This document shows positions 25,516 to 33,909 of a DNA stretch of 64,000 nt, in pieces (position 1 is the first letter of the stretch; each line of letters starts with the position of its first letter). A program made the translations under genes and the position numbers. A model generated the notes under the pieces. The model was not told the DNA's origin. It saw only the letters and a program-made list of their open reading frames with translations, and searched no databases. The DNA is from Streptomyces polyasparticus (lineage in GTDB: Bacteria; Actinomycetota; Actinomycetes; Streptomycetales; Streptomycetaceae): positions 124,001-188,000 of the forward strand of contig NZ_JACTVJ010000002.1 in the NCBI RefSeq assembly GCF_014493765.1. Direction: 5' to 3'.

Positions 25516-26487
25516 ATGACCGACACCACGTCCAAGGCGCCGCCCGCGCCGCTGCGCCGGCCCGCACCGGCGCAGCGGCGCGGGGCGCGGCGCAAGGCAC
25601 CGCCCACCCGTTCCTGGCGTGATCATCCGCTGCGGCGGATCACGCCGTGGCTGTTCCTGCTGGCGCCGCTGGCGCTCCTGATCACGTTCACGTATGTCCC
25701 CGTGGGCAACATGATCTATTACAGCTTCACGGACTGGGACGGGGTGAGCCCCGACCGGAACCACACCGGCCTGGACAACTACATCCAACTGTTCACCCGG
25801 CCCGAGCTGTTCAGGGTGTTCTTCGTCAGCCTCTACTACCTCGCGGCGTCGGCCGTGCAGATCGTGATCGCGCTCTACTTCGCCACGGTCCTCAGCTTCG
25901 ACCTGCGCTTCCGCAATCTCTTCAAGGGGATCCTGTTCTTCCCCTACCTGATCAACGGTGTCGCCATCGGGTTCGTCTTCCTCTACTTCTTCCAGGACGG
26001 CGGCACGCTCGACTCGATCCTGTCGTGGTTCGGCGCCGACGGGGACCGCGCCTGGCTCGGTGACCCCGAGTCCGCCAACACCTCGCTCGCGGGGGTGTCC
26101 GTATGGCGGTTCACCGGGCTCAACTTCGTGCTCTTCCTGGGCGCGATCCAGTCGATCCCCGGTGAGCTCTACGAGGCGGCCCAGCTGGACGGCGCGAGCC
26201 GCTGGCAGCAGTTCCGGCACATCATCGCGCCGAGCATCCGGCCCGTCCTGAGCCTCAGCGTCATCCTGGCGATCTCCGGCTCGCTGGCCGTCTTCGAGAT
26301 CCCGTACATCATGACCGGCGGCGCCACCGGCACCCAGACCTTCGTCATCCAGACGGTGAAGCTCGCCTTCCAGTTCAACAAGACGGGCCTGGCCTCGGCC
26401 TGCGCCGTCGTGCTGCTCCTGATCATCCTGGCGGTCACCTGGCTCCAGCGACGGATCGTGCCCGACGACAAGGTGGACCTGGTATGA
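25516..26487 (+). CDS. Sugar ABC transporter permease (MalF-type)
   Basis: A 323-aa membrane permease with a long basic, Pro-rich cytoplasmic N-terminus (about 45 aa) and six predicted transmembrane segments beginning LFLLAPLALLITFTYVP. The EAA loop ELYEAAQLDGASRWQQFRHI contacts the ATPase. Start ATG 25516 follows the hairpin after the binding-protein gene, and its stop overlaps the next permease (ATGA). Together with that protein it forms the channel of the CUT1 importer. Confidence 0.92.
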   Translation: MTDTTSKAPPAPLRRPAPAQRRGARRKAPPTRSWRDHPLRRITPWLFLLAPLALLITFTYVPVGNMIYYSFTDWDGVSPDRNHTGLDNYIQLFTRPELFRVFFVSLYYLAASAVQIVIALYFATVLSFDLRFRNLFKGILFFPYLINGVAIGFVFLYFFQDGGTLDSILSWFGADGDRAWLGDPESANTSLAGVSVWRFTGLNFVLFLGAIQSIPGELYEAAQLDGASRWQQFRHIIAPSIRPVLSLSVILAISGSLAVFEIPYIMTGGATGTQTFVIQTVKLAFQFNKTGLASACAVVLLLIILAVTWLQRRIVPDDKVDLV

Positions 26488-27377
26488 CCACGCTGACTCC
26501 CGACCGGCGCGCCCGAACCGCGGTGCGCAGGCAACGCACCGGCGCCGCGGCGCGCCGGCCCCGCCTCGGCACGGCCCTGACGTACCTCTCGCTGGTCGTC
26601 GCCTCGCTCGTGGTGCTCGTGCCGCTGGCCGTCGTCTTCCTCACCTCGCTGAAGACCTCCCGCGAGGTGGCCGACGGCGGCGCGCTGAGCCTGCCGTCCA
26701 ACTGGTTCAACTTCGCCAACTACGTGACCGCGTTCCACGACGGCAAGATGCTCACGGCGTTCGGGAACACGGCGTTCATCCTGCTGTTCTCGATCACCGG
26801 CACCGTCCTGATCGGCTCGATGACGGCGTACGCGATCGACCGCTTCGACTTCCGGCTCAAGAAGACGGTCATGGCCCTCTTCCTGATCGCCACGCTGGTG
26901 CCGAGCGTCACCACCCAGGTCGCGACCTTCCAAGTGGTCAACAGCTTCGGTCTGGTGGACACGCGCTGGGCGCCGATCCTGCTCTACATGGGCACGGACA
27001 TCGTGTCGATCTACATCTTCCTGCAGTTCATCCGCGGGATCCCGACCTCGCTCGACGAGGCGGCCCGGCTCGACGGCGCGAACACCTTCACCATCTACCG
27101 CAAGATCATCCTGCCGCTGCTCAAGCCGGCGATCGCCACCGTCGTCATCGTCAAGGGCATCACGACGTACAACGACTTCTACATCCCGTTCCTCTACATG
27201 CCCTCCGAGGACAAGGGCACGATCTCCACCGCGCTGTTCCGCTTCAAGGGTCCCTTCGGCGCGCACTGGGAGAACATCTCGGCCGGGGCGATCCTGGTGA
27301 TCGTGCCGACCCTGCTCGTCTTCCTCTTCCTGCAGCGCTACATCTACAACGGGTTCGCGCAGGGGGCGACCAAGTAG
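26484..27377 (+). CDS. Sugar ABC transporter permease (MalG-type)
   Basis: A 297-aa permease with six predicted transmembrane segments and the EAA loop PTSLDEAARLDGANTFTIYR. It overlaps the upstream permease by four bases, so the two are made in equal amounts. It has the MalG-like C-terminus YIYNGFAQGATK. No ATPase follows; the next gene encodes an unrelated secreted protein. Confidence 0.92.
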   Translation: MTTLTPDRRARTAVRRQRTGAAARRPRLGTALTYLSLVVASLVVLVPLAVVFLTSLKTSREVADGGALSLPSNWFNFANYVTAFHDGKMLTAFGNTAFILLFSITGTVLIGSMTAYAIDRFDFRLKKTVMALFLIATLVPSVTTQVATFQVVNSFGLVDTRWAPILLYMGTDIVSIYIFLQFIRGIPTSLDEAARLDGANTFTIYRKIILPLLKPAIATVVIVKGITTYNDFYIPFLYMPSEDKGTISTALFRFKGPFGAHWENISAGAILVIVPTLLVFLFLQRYIYNGFAQGATK

Positions 27378-27481
27378 GCCGTCAGTCAGGGGTGTTGGGC
27401 GCAGGCGGCTGAGCGGATACGCAGACGCACTGAGTACGGCTACTCATGTGAAGACGGTCCGCGAAGCCGCATCGTACGGGC

Positions 27482-28099
27482 ATGCGATCAACACTCCTTG
27501 CGAAGAAGTCCCTGGTGGCGGCCGCGCTCGGCGCCTTCCTGCTCACCGGCCCCGGCGCGCAGCACGCCACCGCCGCCCCTGCCGGCGCCGTCACGGTCAC
27601 CGATGACGCGGAGTTCCGCTTCCTCGAACTCGCGGACCTCATCGCGCAGTCCTGCTCGCTCTCCTTTCCCACCGCCACTTCGGGCACGGCCGTGACGTCC
27701 ACCGCCACTTCGGGCACGGCCGTGACGTCCACCGCCACCTCGGGCACGGCCCTGACGTCCACCGTCGACCCCGTCGCGCTGACCTGGGACGAGGAGTGCG
27801 CCGCGCAGCGCCACCGGAGCCGTATCCACAAGGCCTTCTCGGGCACGGACCTCGCCTCGTACGAGGCCCTGCGCGACAAGCTGACGACGCTGAGATATCC
27901 GGCCGCACGGATCCACCGCATGCCGGACTTCTCCGGAGAGCCGGTGGTACGGATCGACCTGCGCGTCGGCGCCGGTCACCTGGCCGTGCAGGTGACCGGC
28001 ATCGGCAACGGCGTGATGGTCGAGGCGTTCGGCGCTCCGGAGGGCGTGAGCGTCACCGACGTACGGCTGGAGCGTGAGGTGGACTGGCCCTCCTCCTGA
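27482..28099 (+). CDS. Secreted protein of unknown function with 10-residue repeats
   Basis: A 205-aa predicted exported protein not assigned to a family. The signal peptide (KKSLVAAALGAFLLTGPGA) ends near residue 31. Residues about 64-93 are three tandem copies of TATSGTAVTS encoded by an exact 30-bp repeat; the rest is a compact domain ending VTDVRLEREVDWPSS. One Cys before the repeat and one in DEECAAQ after it could pair outside the cell. It sits alone downstream of the sugar importer and convergent with the next gene (3 bp gap). Confidence 0.7.
   Translation: MRSTLLAKKSLVAAALGAFLLTGPGAQHATAAPAGAVTVTDDAEFRFLELADLIAQSCSLSFPTATSGTAVTSTATSGTAVTSTATSGTALTSTVDPVALTWDEECAAQRHRSRIHKAFSGTDLASYEALRDKLTTLRYPAARIHRMPDFSGEPVVRIDLRVGAGHLAVQVTGIGNGVMVEAFGAPEGVSVTDVRLEREVDWPSS
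27671..27760 (+). repeat. In-frame 30-bp tandem repeat, three copies
   Basis: Units at 27671, 27701 and 27731 are identical apart from single changes (cacttc/cacctc, ggccgtg/ggccctg). The near-identity points to recent expansion. The frame is kept, lengthening a Thr/Ser/Ala-rich linker of the secreted protein. Confidence 0.9.
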
Positions 28100-28102
28100 C
28101 CC

Positions 28103-29614
28103 TCAGTGCTCGCAGAGGGAGAACTCCCGCTCGTAGAGCTGCTCGTTGTGCTCGTCGACGAAGAACTTCCTCTCCTGCATGAGCTGTTCGCGGTAGCCCT
28201 TGGCCTCCTCCAGCGTCATGGTCGAGGTGGCCGCCCAGGGCTGCTGCGGCGGCACATCGGAGGTCGAGACGATCCTTTCCGACGGGTCGACCAGGAAGAA
28301 CGCGAGAATCTTGCGATGCCCCGGCCGCGCGGGGTCCGCGAGCCGGAACGGGCTCACACGGTGCTGCAGCACATTGGGGAACGCGAGGCAGCGGCCCGCG
28401 GGGGTCGCTGCCGAGCCGAGGACCTGGTTCAGCGCCTCCTCGTTCTCCAGGCCGTAGACCTCACGCATGCCGTTGTCGTCGTTCTGCTCGTACTGCGGCT
28501 CGTCGAGCGCCGTCCGGAAGCCCAGCCGGCTCTCGGTGATGTTCTCGCTGTCCCAGTAGTAGAGGCCGGTCGAGACGATCCGCTCGTTGAGCATCCCCTC
28601 GACATGCCAGGAGCCACCGCTGTACTCCGGCTTGTCCGGCGTGAGGTGGATGGTGGCGAGCTTGACGATGACCTGGAGGCGCCGGCCGCGCAGATCGACC
28701 CGGGCGAAGTCCTCGGGCACCTCGGGCGGGGTGAAGGCGGGGGCGTCGGGGACGACCGGCCGGCGATCGCGCCACCAGTCGTCCATCGCCTCCTCATGGG
28801 CGAGGACGGCCGCTTCGTAGGCCTCTTCGTCGCTGAAGTCGTCCTCGTCCGGGTACTCCGGTTCCACCGCGTCGTACCACCCGTACGGATCGGCCTCGAT
28901 CCGCAGCGGCCGCGGGTGGCGCAGATCGGTGAGCACATTCTCGAAGAGCGGGCGCATACGCGCGAACAACTCCGGCAGTACGGCGGTGAGTTCGCCATGC
29001 CGCTCCGGGTGGACGTTGTTCACATACGAGAGGAAGGCGGCCTCGCCGTCGGCGCCGACCTCCACGTCCGCGGGCAGCCACTGGAATTTCTCCGAGAACT
29101 CGTGCCGAGAGGACTGGCTCGTCGGATTGCGCCAAGCCTCTTCCGGGGCGCCGCTGACCCCGCGCACCAGGCAGAAGAGGGAGGGATGCACCAGGTCGAG
29201 CACCTGTCCGCCGGACCCGGGATGCCAGTCCCGCTCGTCCTCGGGCACGTCCTCGAGCACCCGGACGGCCTTGCGCAGCCGGGAGTTGAGGTCCTCGTCC
29301 ACCAGAGTGTCCGACTGCCACACCCCGTCGACGGCGGAGACCTCGACGCCGGTGTGCGGGTCGCGTATGGACGCGTAGTGCGCGAGTTCGTCGAGCACGT
29401 ACCGCACCTGCGCCTCGGTGAGTCCCTGCGCCACCGCCTCTTCGGTCCACTTGGCGACGATGCCCGGATCGTTCCTCTTCTCGAACCAGCCGGGCTTCGC
29501 CCGCAGCTGGGCGCTGCACTGCATCATCTCAAGCTCCCGCAGCGTCAGGGGAGTTGCGAACAGCACGGAGCGGGATGCCTCGAAGGGCAGGGGGAAAGCG
29601 GACAGGCCAGACAC
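28103..29614 (-). CDS. DUF4246-like protein, putative Fe(II)/2-oxoglutarate-type oxygenase
   Basis: A 503-aa cytoplasmic protein resembling the DUF4246 family, known mainly from fungi as I recall. The N-terminal segment MTxRELEMMQ-like (LTLRELEMMQCSAQLRAKPGWFEK at about 23-46) and the C-terminal half match in style. The C-terminal half shows a plausible metal site: His-X-Glu in GGSWHVEGMLNE, a later His in PNVLQHRVSPF, and a basic residue in GHRKILAFFLVDP, the order of a double-stranded beta-helix oxygenase. The acidic stretch PEYPDEDDFSDEEAYEA is a linker. Enzyme function is inferred only. Confidence 0.7.
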   Translation of the reverse strand: MSGLSAFPLPFEASRSVLFATPLTLRELEMMQCSAQLRAKPGWFEKRNDPGIVAKWTEEAVAQGLTEAQVRYVLDELAHYASIRDPHTGVEVSAVDGVWQSDTLVDEDLNSRLRKAVRVLEDVPEDERDWHPGSGGQVLDLVHPSLFCLVRGVSGAPEEAWRNPTSQSSRHEFSEKFQWLPADVEVGADGEAAFLSYVNNVHPERHGELTAVLPELFARMRPLFENVLTDLRHPRPLRIEADPYGWYDAVEPEYPDEDDFSDEEAYEAAVLAHEEAMDDWWRDRRPVVPDAPAFTPPEVPEDFARVDLRGRRLQVIVKLATIHLTPDKPEYSGGSWHVEGMLNERIVSTGLYYWDSENITESRLGFRTALDEPQYEQNDDNGMREVYGLENEEALNQVLGSAATPAGRCLAFPNVLQHRVSPFRLADPARPGHRKILAFFLVDPSERIVSTSDVPPQQPWAATSTMTLEEAKGYREQLMQERKFFVDEHNEQLYEREFSLCEH

Positions 29615-29768
29615 TGCGGTGTTCCTCCCGGTCGGGGTGCGGTGGCGGGAAGACTACTGGGGCGCACTGACACCCCCTGTACCCCGTACGGCCGAGTGAA
29701 GAGGCCGCCGGCGGGCGCGCGGCCAACACTCGTACCGGAACGCACCACCGGAGGAACCGAGGAGTGCC

Positions 29769-30365
29769 ATGCGGGGATTACGCCGTCGTACGGCAGGGCT
29801 GCCGGCAGCCGCGGCACTGGTCGGTCTGCTGACGGCCGCGGCACCGCCCGGTCCGCCCGCACCCGCGGTCCGCGCGGCCGGGGCCCCGGCTCCTGCCGAG
29901 GTGCGGTGCGCCGGCGGAGTCGCGGGCCTCTCCCTGCAGCCGGGCCTCTCGGTGGTCGGCGACCGCCAGCAGTCGTGGTCCGGCAGCGGTCTGTCGACCG
30001 GCTGCCGCACCACGACGCCGGGCGCCCAGATCTTCTCCGTCACCGCCGGCTTCCAGGGCTCCGGCAAGGGCTCCTGCATCCCTGCGTTCGGCATCCCGAA
30101 CGGCGCGATGCACGGGACCCTGACCTGGGACGGCATCGGCCTCCCTGACGCGCAGAGCTACTTCGTGGGCACCGTGAAGCTGACCTGGACGGGCGTGGTC
30201 TTCTCCGGGCTGATCACGCAGGGCGCGTTCACCGGCGGCCAGGTGCACGCCACCGCTTCCTGGGATGTGTCCGGCAACATCGCCACCGCCGTGACCGGCT
30301 GCCTGGCCGGCGGCTACACGAACATCACCGGGACCTGGGACACGCTGGCGGTCTCGGCTCCCTGA
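29769..30365 (+). CDS. Secreted protein of unknown function
   Basis: A 198-aa exported protein with a signal peptide ending in an Ala/Pro-rich stretch near residue 40. The mature part is a Gly/Thr/Ser-rich beta-type domain with four cysteines (VRCAGG, TGCRTT, GSCIP, TGCLAG) that could form two disulfides. The start is ATG 29769 behind GGAGGAACCGAGGAG-like sequence. It is divergent from the DUF4246-like gene. No family is recognised. Confidence 0.65.
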   Translation: MRGLRRRTAGLPAAAALVGLLTAAAPPGPPAPAVRAAGAPAPAEVRCAGGVAGLSLQPGLSVVGDRQQSWSGSGLSTGCRTTTPGAQIFSVTAGFQGSGKGSCIPAFGIPNGAMHGTLTWDGIGLPDAQSYFVGTVKLTWTGVVFSGLITQGAFTGGQVHATASWDVSGNIATAVTGCLAGGYTNITGTWDTLAVSAP

Positions 30366-30396
30366 CGCCCGGGGCGAGTGTGCCGGAGTGCACCGG

Positions 30397-30723
30397 TCAC
30401 ACGGACTCGGTGGGCAGCCCGGCCGCGGTCCAGTCCTCGATGCCCTCGCGGTACTTGCGGACATCGGTGTACCCGAGAGCGGTCAGGCGGTCCGCGATCT
30501 GCGTGCTGTTCGCGCAGGCCGGGTTGGAGCAGTACGTGACGATGGCGGCGTCCCGGTCCGGGAGCAGCTCCGCGGCCCGGGCGTCGACCTCGGCCGGCGC
30601 GAGCGGGACGGCGCCGGGCAGATGCTGCTTGGCGTAGTACTCGCCGCCGAGTGCGTCGACGACGGTGACGGTGCCCGCGTCGATCGCGGCCTTCAGTTCG
30701 TCGCGGGAGATGAGCGCGGCCAT
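30397..30723 (-). CDS. Rhodanese-like sulfurtransferase
   Basis: A 108-aa single-domain rhodanese that transfers sulfane sulfur. The active-site Cys65 is in VTYCSNPAC, and the typical VVDALGGEYYAKQHLPGAVPL and ALGYTDVRKYREGIEDWTAAGLP segments are present. The start is ATG 30723 behind GGAGG. It lies 36 bp divergent from a TetR gene, its likely repressor, so stress- or sulfide-responsive expression is possible. Confidence 0.87.
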   Translation of the reverse strand: MAALISRDELKAAIDAGTVTVVDALGGEYYAKQHLPGAVPLAPAEVDARAAELLPDRDAAIVTYCSNPACANSTQIADRLTALGYTDVRKYREGIEDWTAAGLPTESV

Positions 30724-30759
30724 GTGGAACCTCCGAGTGAAGGGGACTACAGTCCGGTT

Positions 30760-31428
30760 ATGCCTTCCGACCGTAACGGACCGCGGTCCGCTTCCGCAAT
30801 GCCTTCGGGGCCGTCGCTTACGAGTGCTTCGCAGTCGGTGTCTGTGGAGCCGGTGTCCTTGGAGCTCCTGCGGACGCGGCCGCCCAAGGAGCGCGCCGAC
30901 GCGGCCCGCAACCGCGCCGCCGTCCTGGAGGCCGCGTCCCGACTGTTCGCCGAGCACGGCGTCGAGGCCGTCTCGCTCGACCAGGTCGCCAAGGAGGCGG
31001 GCGTCGGCAAGGGCACCCTCTTCCGCCGCTTCGGCGACAAGTCCGGTCTCGCCACCGCACTCCTGGACGCCCGCGAACGCGCCCTGCAGGAAGCGATCCT
31101 GTCCGGCCCGCCGCCCCTGGGCCCCGGAGCGCCGGACGCCGAACGCCGCGTCGCCTTCGTCGAGGCCTACCTCGACTACCTCCTGGACCACCTCGCCCTG
31201 GTCCGGATGTCGGAGACCTCGTCCCCGGGCGCCCGCTACCGCGTCGGCGCCTACCGCTTCTGGCACCACCACCTCACGATCCTGCTGCCCGAAGCCGAGG
31301 ACCCCGCCTACTCGGCCCACGCCCTCCTCGCCCCCTTGGCCGCCGAACAAGTGACGGCTCTCCTGCCGGAGTTGGGCCCGGACCGCATCCGCGCGGGCCT
31401 GGCCCGCCTGGCGCGCACCTGCACGTGA
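30760..31428 (+). CDS. TetR-family transcriptional regulator
   Basis: A TetR-type repressor (222 aa from ATG 30760). The helix-turn-helix is AVLEAASRLFAEHGVEAVSLDQ plus VAKEAGVGKGTLFRRFGDKSG. The first 40 residues are a low-complexity Ser/Pro lead, so later starts (ATG 30799 or GTG 30838) are equally possible. It is divergent from the rhodanese and 13 bp upstream of a nucleotidyltransferase-fold gene on the same strand. Confidence 0.88.
   Translation: MPSDRNGPRSASAMPSGPSLTSASQSVSVEPVSLELLRTRPPKERADAARNRAAVLEAASRLFAEHGVEAVSLDQVAKEAGVGKGTLFRRFGDKSGLATALLDARERALQEAILSGPPPLGPGAPDAERRVAFVEAYLDYLLDHLALVRMSETSSPGARYRVGAYRFWHHHLTILLPEAEDPAYSAHALLAPLAAEQVTALLPELGPDRIRAGLARLARTCT
30777..30790. promoter_or_regulatory. 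Perfect 14-bp palindrome at the TetR/rhodanese divergence
   Basis: CGGACCGCGGTCCG is a perfect palindrome at the beginning of the TetR frame, close to both divergent starts. Its size and place suit a TetR operator. If the TetR protein begins at 30799 or later, the site would be intergenic. Confidence 0.45.
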
Positions 31429-31441
31429 AACGGACGGGACG

Positions 31442-32080
31442 ATGACCGAACCCCCGCTGCCGGACGGCGTAGTTCTCGACGAGCAGGAACGGGCGGCCCG
31501 CTGGGCGGACGCCTGGCGGCCGGAGCAGGTCGCGGAGCGGCTTGAGGGGGTCGAGGCGCCCTGGTGTGTTGCTGCCGGGTGGGCGCTGGACCTGTTCCGC
31601 GGGGAGCAGTCGCGGCCGCACGGCGACTTGGAGATCGCGGTGCCCGTAGGCGGCTTCCCGGAGATCCGGGACCGATTCCCCGAGTACGCGTTCGACGCGG
31701 TGGGCTCGGGGCGGCTCTGGCCGGAGGGCGGCGCAGAGGCGCTGGCGGCCACGCACCAGACTTGGGTACGGGACCGGCCGAGCGGCCGGTTCCTGTTCGA
31801 CGTCTTCCGCGAGCCGCACGAAGGCGGGACGTGGATCTGCCGGCGGGACGACCGGCTGCGGCTGCCGTACGGCGCGATCGTCGAGCGCACGGCGGACGGG
31901 ATCCCTTACCTGGTGCCGGAGTTGGTGCTGCTCTTCAAGGCGAAGGCGCCACGCCCGAAGGACGAGGCGGACTTCGACGGGGTGCTGCCGGCGCTGGACC
32001 GCACCCGACGAGAAGCACTCAGGCGGTGGCTGGACCTCGTGCATCCCGGGCATCGGTGGCTCGGGGATCTGGGGGCGTGA
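31442..32080 (+). CDS. Nucleotidyltransferase-fold protein, aminoglycoside adenylyltransferase-like
   Basis: A 212-aa protein with a nucleotidyltransferase pattern: CVAAGWALDLFRGEQSRPHGDLEIAV at about 43-68 corresponds to the GGWALD and H-D-DxEI elements of ANT(2'')/LinA-type enzymes, and LVPELVLLFKAKAPRPKDEADF is the typical C-terminal helix. The usual second metal-binding Asp is Glu in DLEIAV, which such relatives also show. Antibiotic resistance cannot be claimed; many chromosomal homologues have no known substrate. It is probably co-transcribed with the TetR gene (13 bp gap). Confidence 0.7.
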   Translation: MTEPPLPDGVVLDEQERAARWADAWRPEQVAERLEGVEAPWCVAAGWALDLFRGEQSRPHGDLEIAVPVGGFPEIRDRFPEYAFDAVGSGRLWPEGGAEALAATHQTWVRDRPSGRFLFDVFREPHEGGTWICRRDDRLRLPYGAIVERTADGIPYLVPELVLLFKAKAPRPKDEADFDGVLPALDRTRREALRRWLDLVHPGHRWLGDLGA

Positions 32081-32110
32081 GAGGCGCGCGGAGCACACAA
32101 CGGCCGCCGC

Positions 32111-32221
32111 GCACAACGCACAACGACCGGGACCGAAGGCGCCAACAACAAGATCAAACTCCTCAAGCGGCAGACCTGCGGACGCGCCGGACGCGCACGC
32201 CTCCGCCACCGCATCCTGCTC
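32111..32221 (+). pseudogene. Remnant of an ISL3-type transposase C-terminus
   Basis: In one frame this stretch reads GTEGANNKIKLLKRQ then TCGRAGRARLRHRILL, closely matching the conserved end of ISL3-family transposases (EGxNxxIKxLKRQMYGRAxFxLLRHRIL). Only the last 35 or so residues remain, with no start, catalytic DDE residues or terminal repeats. Sequence just after it (aaattcttgtcagagcc) looks like the end of such an element. The rest of the 489-bp gap to 32569 holds no recognisable gene. Confidence 0.72.
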
Positions 32222-32569
32222 GATCAGCCACCAGACCCAGCCGATCAACAGCTACGAAATTCTTGTCAGAGCCAAGAACGAGACAGCCCCGCGCCCGGAG
32301 TTCCGCCGCATCGTCCTCCCCGTGGACCTCGGCGGGGCGGACTCCCGCGCACCCCGGGCGCTGATGAGGACGATCGGTGCGAGGATCTCGGTGGAGGGGA
32401 GCCGCCATGTCCCCGCACCTCACGGCCGTCGCCGGCGCGGGCTCGAAGCCCCCGGCGGCGGCCGTCGGTTCCCCAGGTCCGGGCACCGCTCCTCGTACTT
32501 CGACACTACGCGGCCTTCGCAAGGAAGTCCCTGCGCTCAGCAGGCCGACCACGGGGCGCAGCTGTGCCT

Positions 32570-32944
32570 CTACTCGCGGGCGGGGCTGCGTTCACGCAGG
32601 GCGTCGTCCAGGGTTCTGGTCGGACTGAACCGTTCAGTGAGCCGAAGGACGCGGAGTATTCGCAGGGTGAGCGGATGGGGACAGACCAAAAGGAGCTCCC
32701 CGCCACGTTCTTGGAGGCGGCGGTCTGTGCGGCAGAGCAGGGCGAGGCCGGAGCAGTCGAAGAAGGTCACTGGGGTGAGGTCGATGACGAGCAGGGTCTC
32801 GGGCGGGGTGGTCACCGCGTACAGGTAGGGCCCGATGGTCAGCGCGGCTTCGATGTCGATGTCGCCGTGGAATTCCACGATGGTGTGCTCGCGGACCCGG
32901 TAGGTGCGCAGGTGGCCCGTGTTGGGGGGAACACCGTCGATCAT
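32570..32944 (-). CDS. STAS-domain anti-sigma factor antagonist
   Basis: A 124-aa single STAS domain, as in anti-anti-sigma factors of the SpoIIAA/BldG/RsbV type. The strand-helix signature VIDLTPVTFFDCSGLALL carries the phosphorylatable Ser65. Such proteins bind and inhibit an anti-sigma kinase when unphosphorylated. The nearest potential partner is the ATPase-like protein at 33444-33866, which lacks obvious catalytic motifs, so the true partner may be elsewhere. It is transcribed towards the IS remnant. Confidence 0.85.
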   Translation of the reverse strand: MIDGVPPNTGHLRTYRVREHTIVEFHGDIDIEAALTIGPYLYAVTTPPETLLVIDLTPVTFFDCSGLALLCRTDRRLQERGGELLLVCPHPLTLRILRVLRLTERFSPTRTLDDALRERSPARE

Positions 32945-33357
32945 GGCGCCATCCTCAGTACGGACGGCCCTGACTTCGGGGCCGGTGGTCGGATCGGACA
33001 GGGGCCACCGGGGTCCGGGGTGACAGCGTGGGGTGAGCGTATGGGGAGGGCTATGGCGAGGGGGCCGAAGAAACGGTTCTCACGGCCGGTGATGCCCCCG
33101 TTGGGGTGAATGCCAACATGACGGCTTGACATGGATCGGGAGTCAAGGGCAAGCGCATGCCGCCGAGTTGGGGCTGCGGGAATGGTCCGGCCCGAGGTGC
33201 TCTGGACGCGCAGGGTGATGCGCCCTAGGTTCGACGGTGGCGCCCCAGACCCTGGCCCGAATGGGTTTTCACGCAGGCCGCCGGGGTGTTGAACTGGCCC
33301 CACCCCTGCGGCCTGCGTCCCCGTTCGCATGTGCCCGCCGACGCAGGGGAGGCGTCA
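32945..33357. other. Divergent intergenic region with no recognised gene
   Basis: About 410 bp between the STAS gene and the ATPase-like locus. Open frames here have unconvincing composition (Arg/Pro/Gly-rich, no domains). Promoters for both divergent genes should lie here, but no clear -35/-10 pair was picked out. Confidence 0.4.
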
Positions 33358-33447
33358 ATGGGAAATGCCATCCAGGTGGGGGCTCTGCCTCGTATCCTGA
33401 ACGAGATTCACGAACAGGCGGTTTCGGTGGGGCCACTCTTTCGCTGA
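33358..33447 (+). CDS. Short open frame with strong ribosome site (29 aa)
   Basis: ATG 33358 follows GGGGAGG with 4-5 bases of spacing and encodes MGNAIQVGALPRILNEIHEQ plus nine further residues, stopping at TGA 33447. The stop overlaps CTG 33444, where the ATPase-like frame becomes protein-like. It may be a leader peptide coupled to that frame, or the true 5' end of it after a single-base frameshift. Confidence 0.4.
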   Translation: MGNAIQVGALPRILNEIHEQAVSVGPLFR

Positions 33448-33866
33448 CGCTGGAAAAGCGCCGCCTTCCGGGCACCAATCAGACCGTGGGCGAGATGGCC
33501 GGTGCGGCACTCACCACGATCGGCGCCCCGGTCTGGCTGGTCAAACACATGGAGGACGCGGCCCGTGTTGCCGCGCACTACGTCGTCGGGCACAGCACAG
33601 CTACCAGTTACCGGCTCCAGATCACCGCCGATCACTCGCGCATCACGGTCGTGGTCACCGATTATGACGGCCAGGGGACGGCCGGGGCTCCGGCCTGGTT
33701 GGCGGTGGGCCGGGACAACACCCTCCAGCCGAACGGGCGCTCACCGGGTATCGATGCGCTGTCCGGCAACTCCAATGCTGTGGACGGCCTGCGCCTGTAC
33801 CGCACCCCGGACGGCCACGTACGGCTCGGCTGCCACGCTCCGTGGTCCGGGCCGTCCGGCAAGTGA
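33444..33866 (+). CDS. Degenerate anti-sigma-type ATPase-like protein, start uncertain
   Basis: The frame encodes SLTLEKRRLPGTNQTVGEMA and onward for about 140 aa, with the layout of the HATPase domain in Streptomyces anti-sigma kinases (first strand, helix, AARVAAHYVVGHS, then YRLQITADHSRITVVVTDYDG). The N-box motif ExxxNAxxH is not kept (RVAAHYVVGHS), and later G-boxes are not evident, so ATP binding is doubtful. No ATG/GTG lies at the natural start; GTG 33486 or ATG 33495 would remove the first strand. A frameshift with the short frame at 33358 is possible. It lies between STAS and ankyrin genes. Confidence 0.5.
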   Translation: MTLEKRRLPGTNQTVGEMAGAALTTIGAPVWLVKHMEDAARVAAHYVVGHSTATSYRLQITADHSRITVVVTDYDGQGTAGAPAWLAVGRDNTLQPNGRSPGIDALSGNSNAVDGLRLYRTPDGHVRLGCHAPWSGPSGK

Positions 33867-33909
33867 CCTCGGTTTCCCGCGCCTGGCCCGATCGGAAGGG
33901 GAGTTGACC

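Noticed and set aside
31442-32080. Antibiotic resistance gene
   Set aside because: The nucleotidyltransferase pattern is visible but no specific enzyme class can be supported; chromosomal relatives are often uncharacterised.
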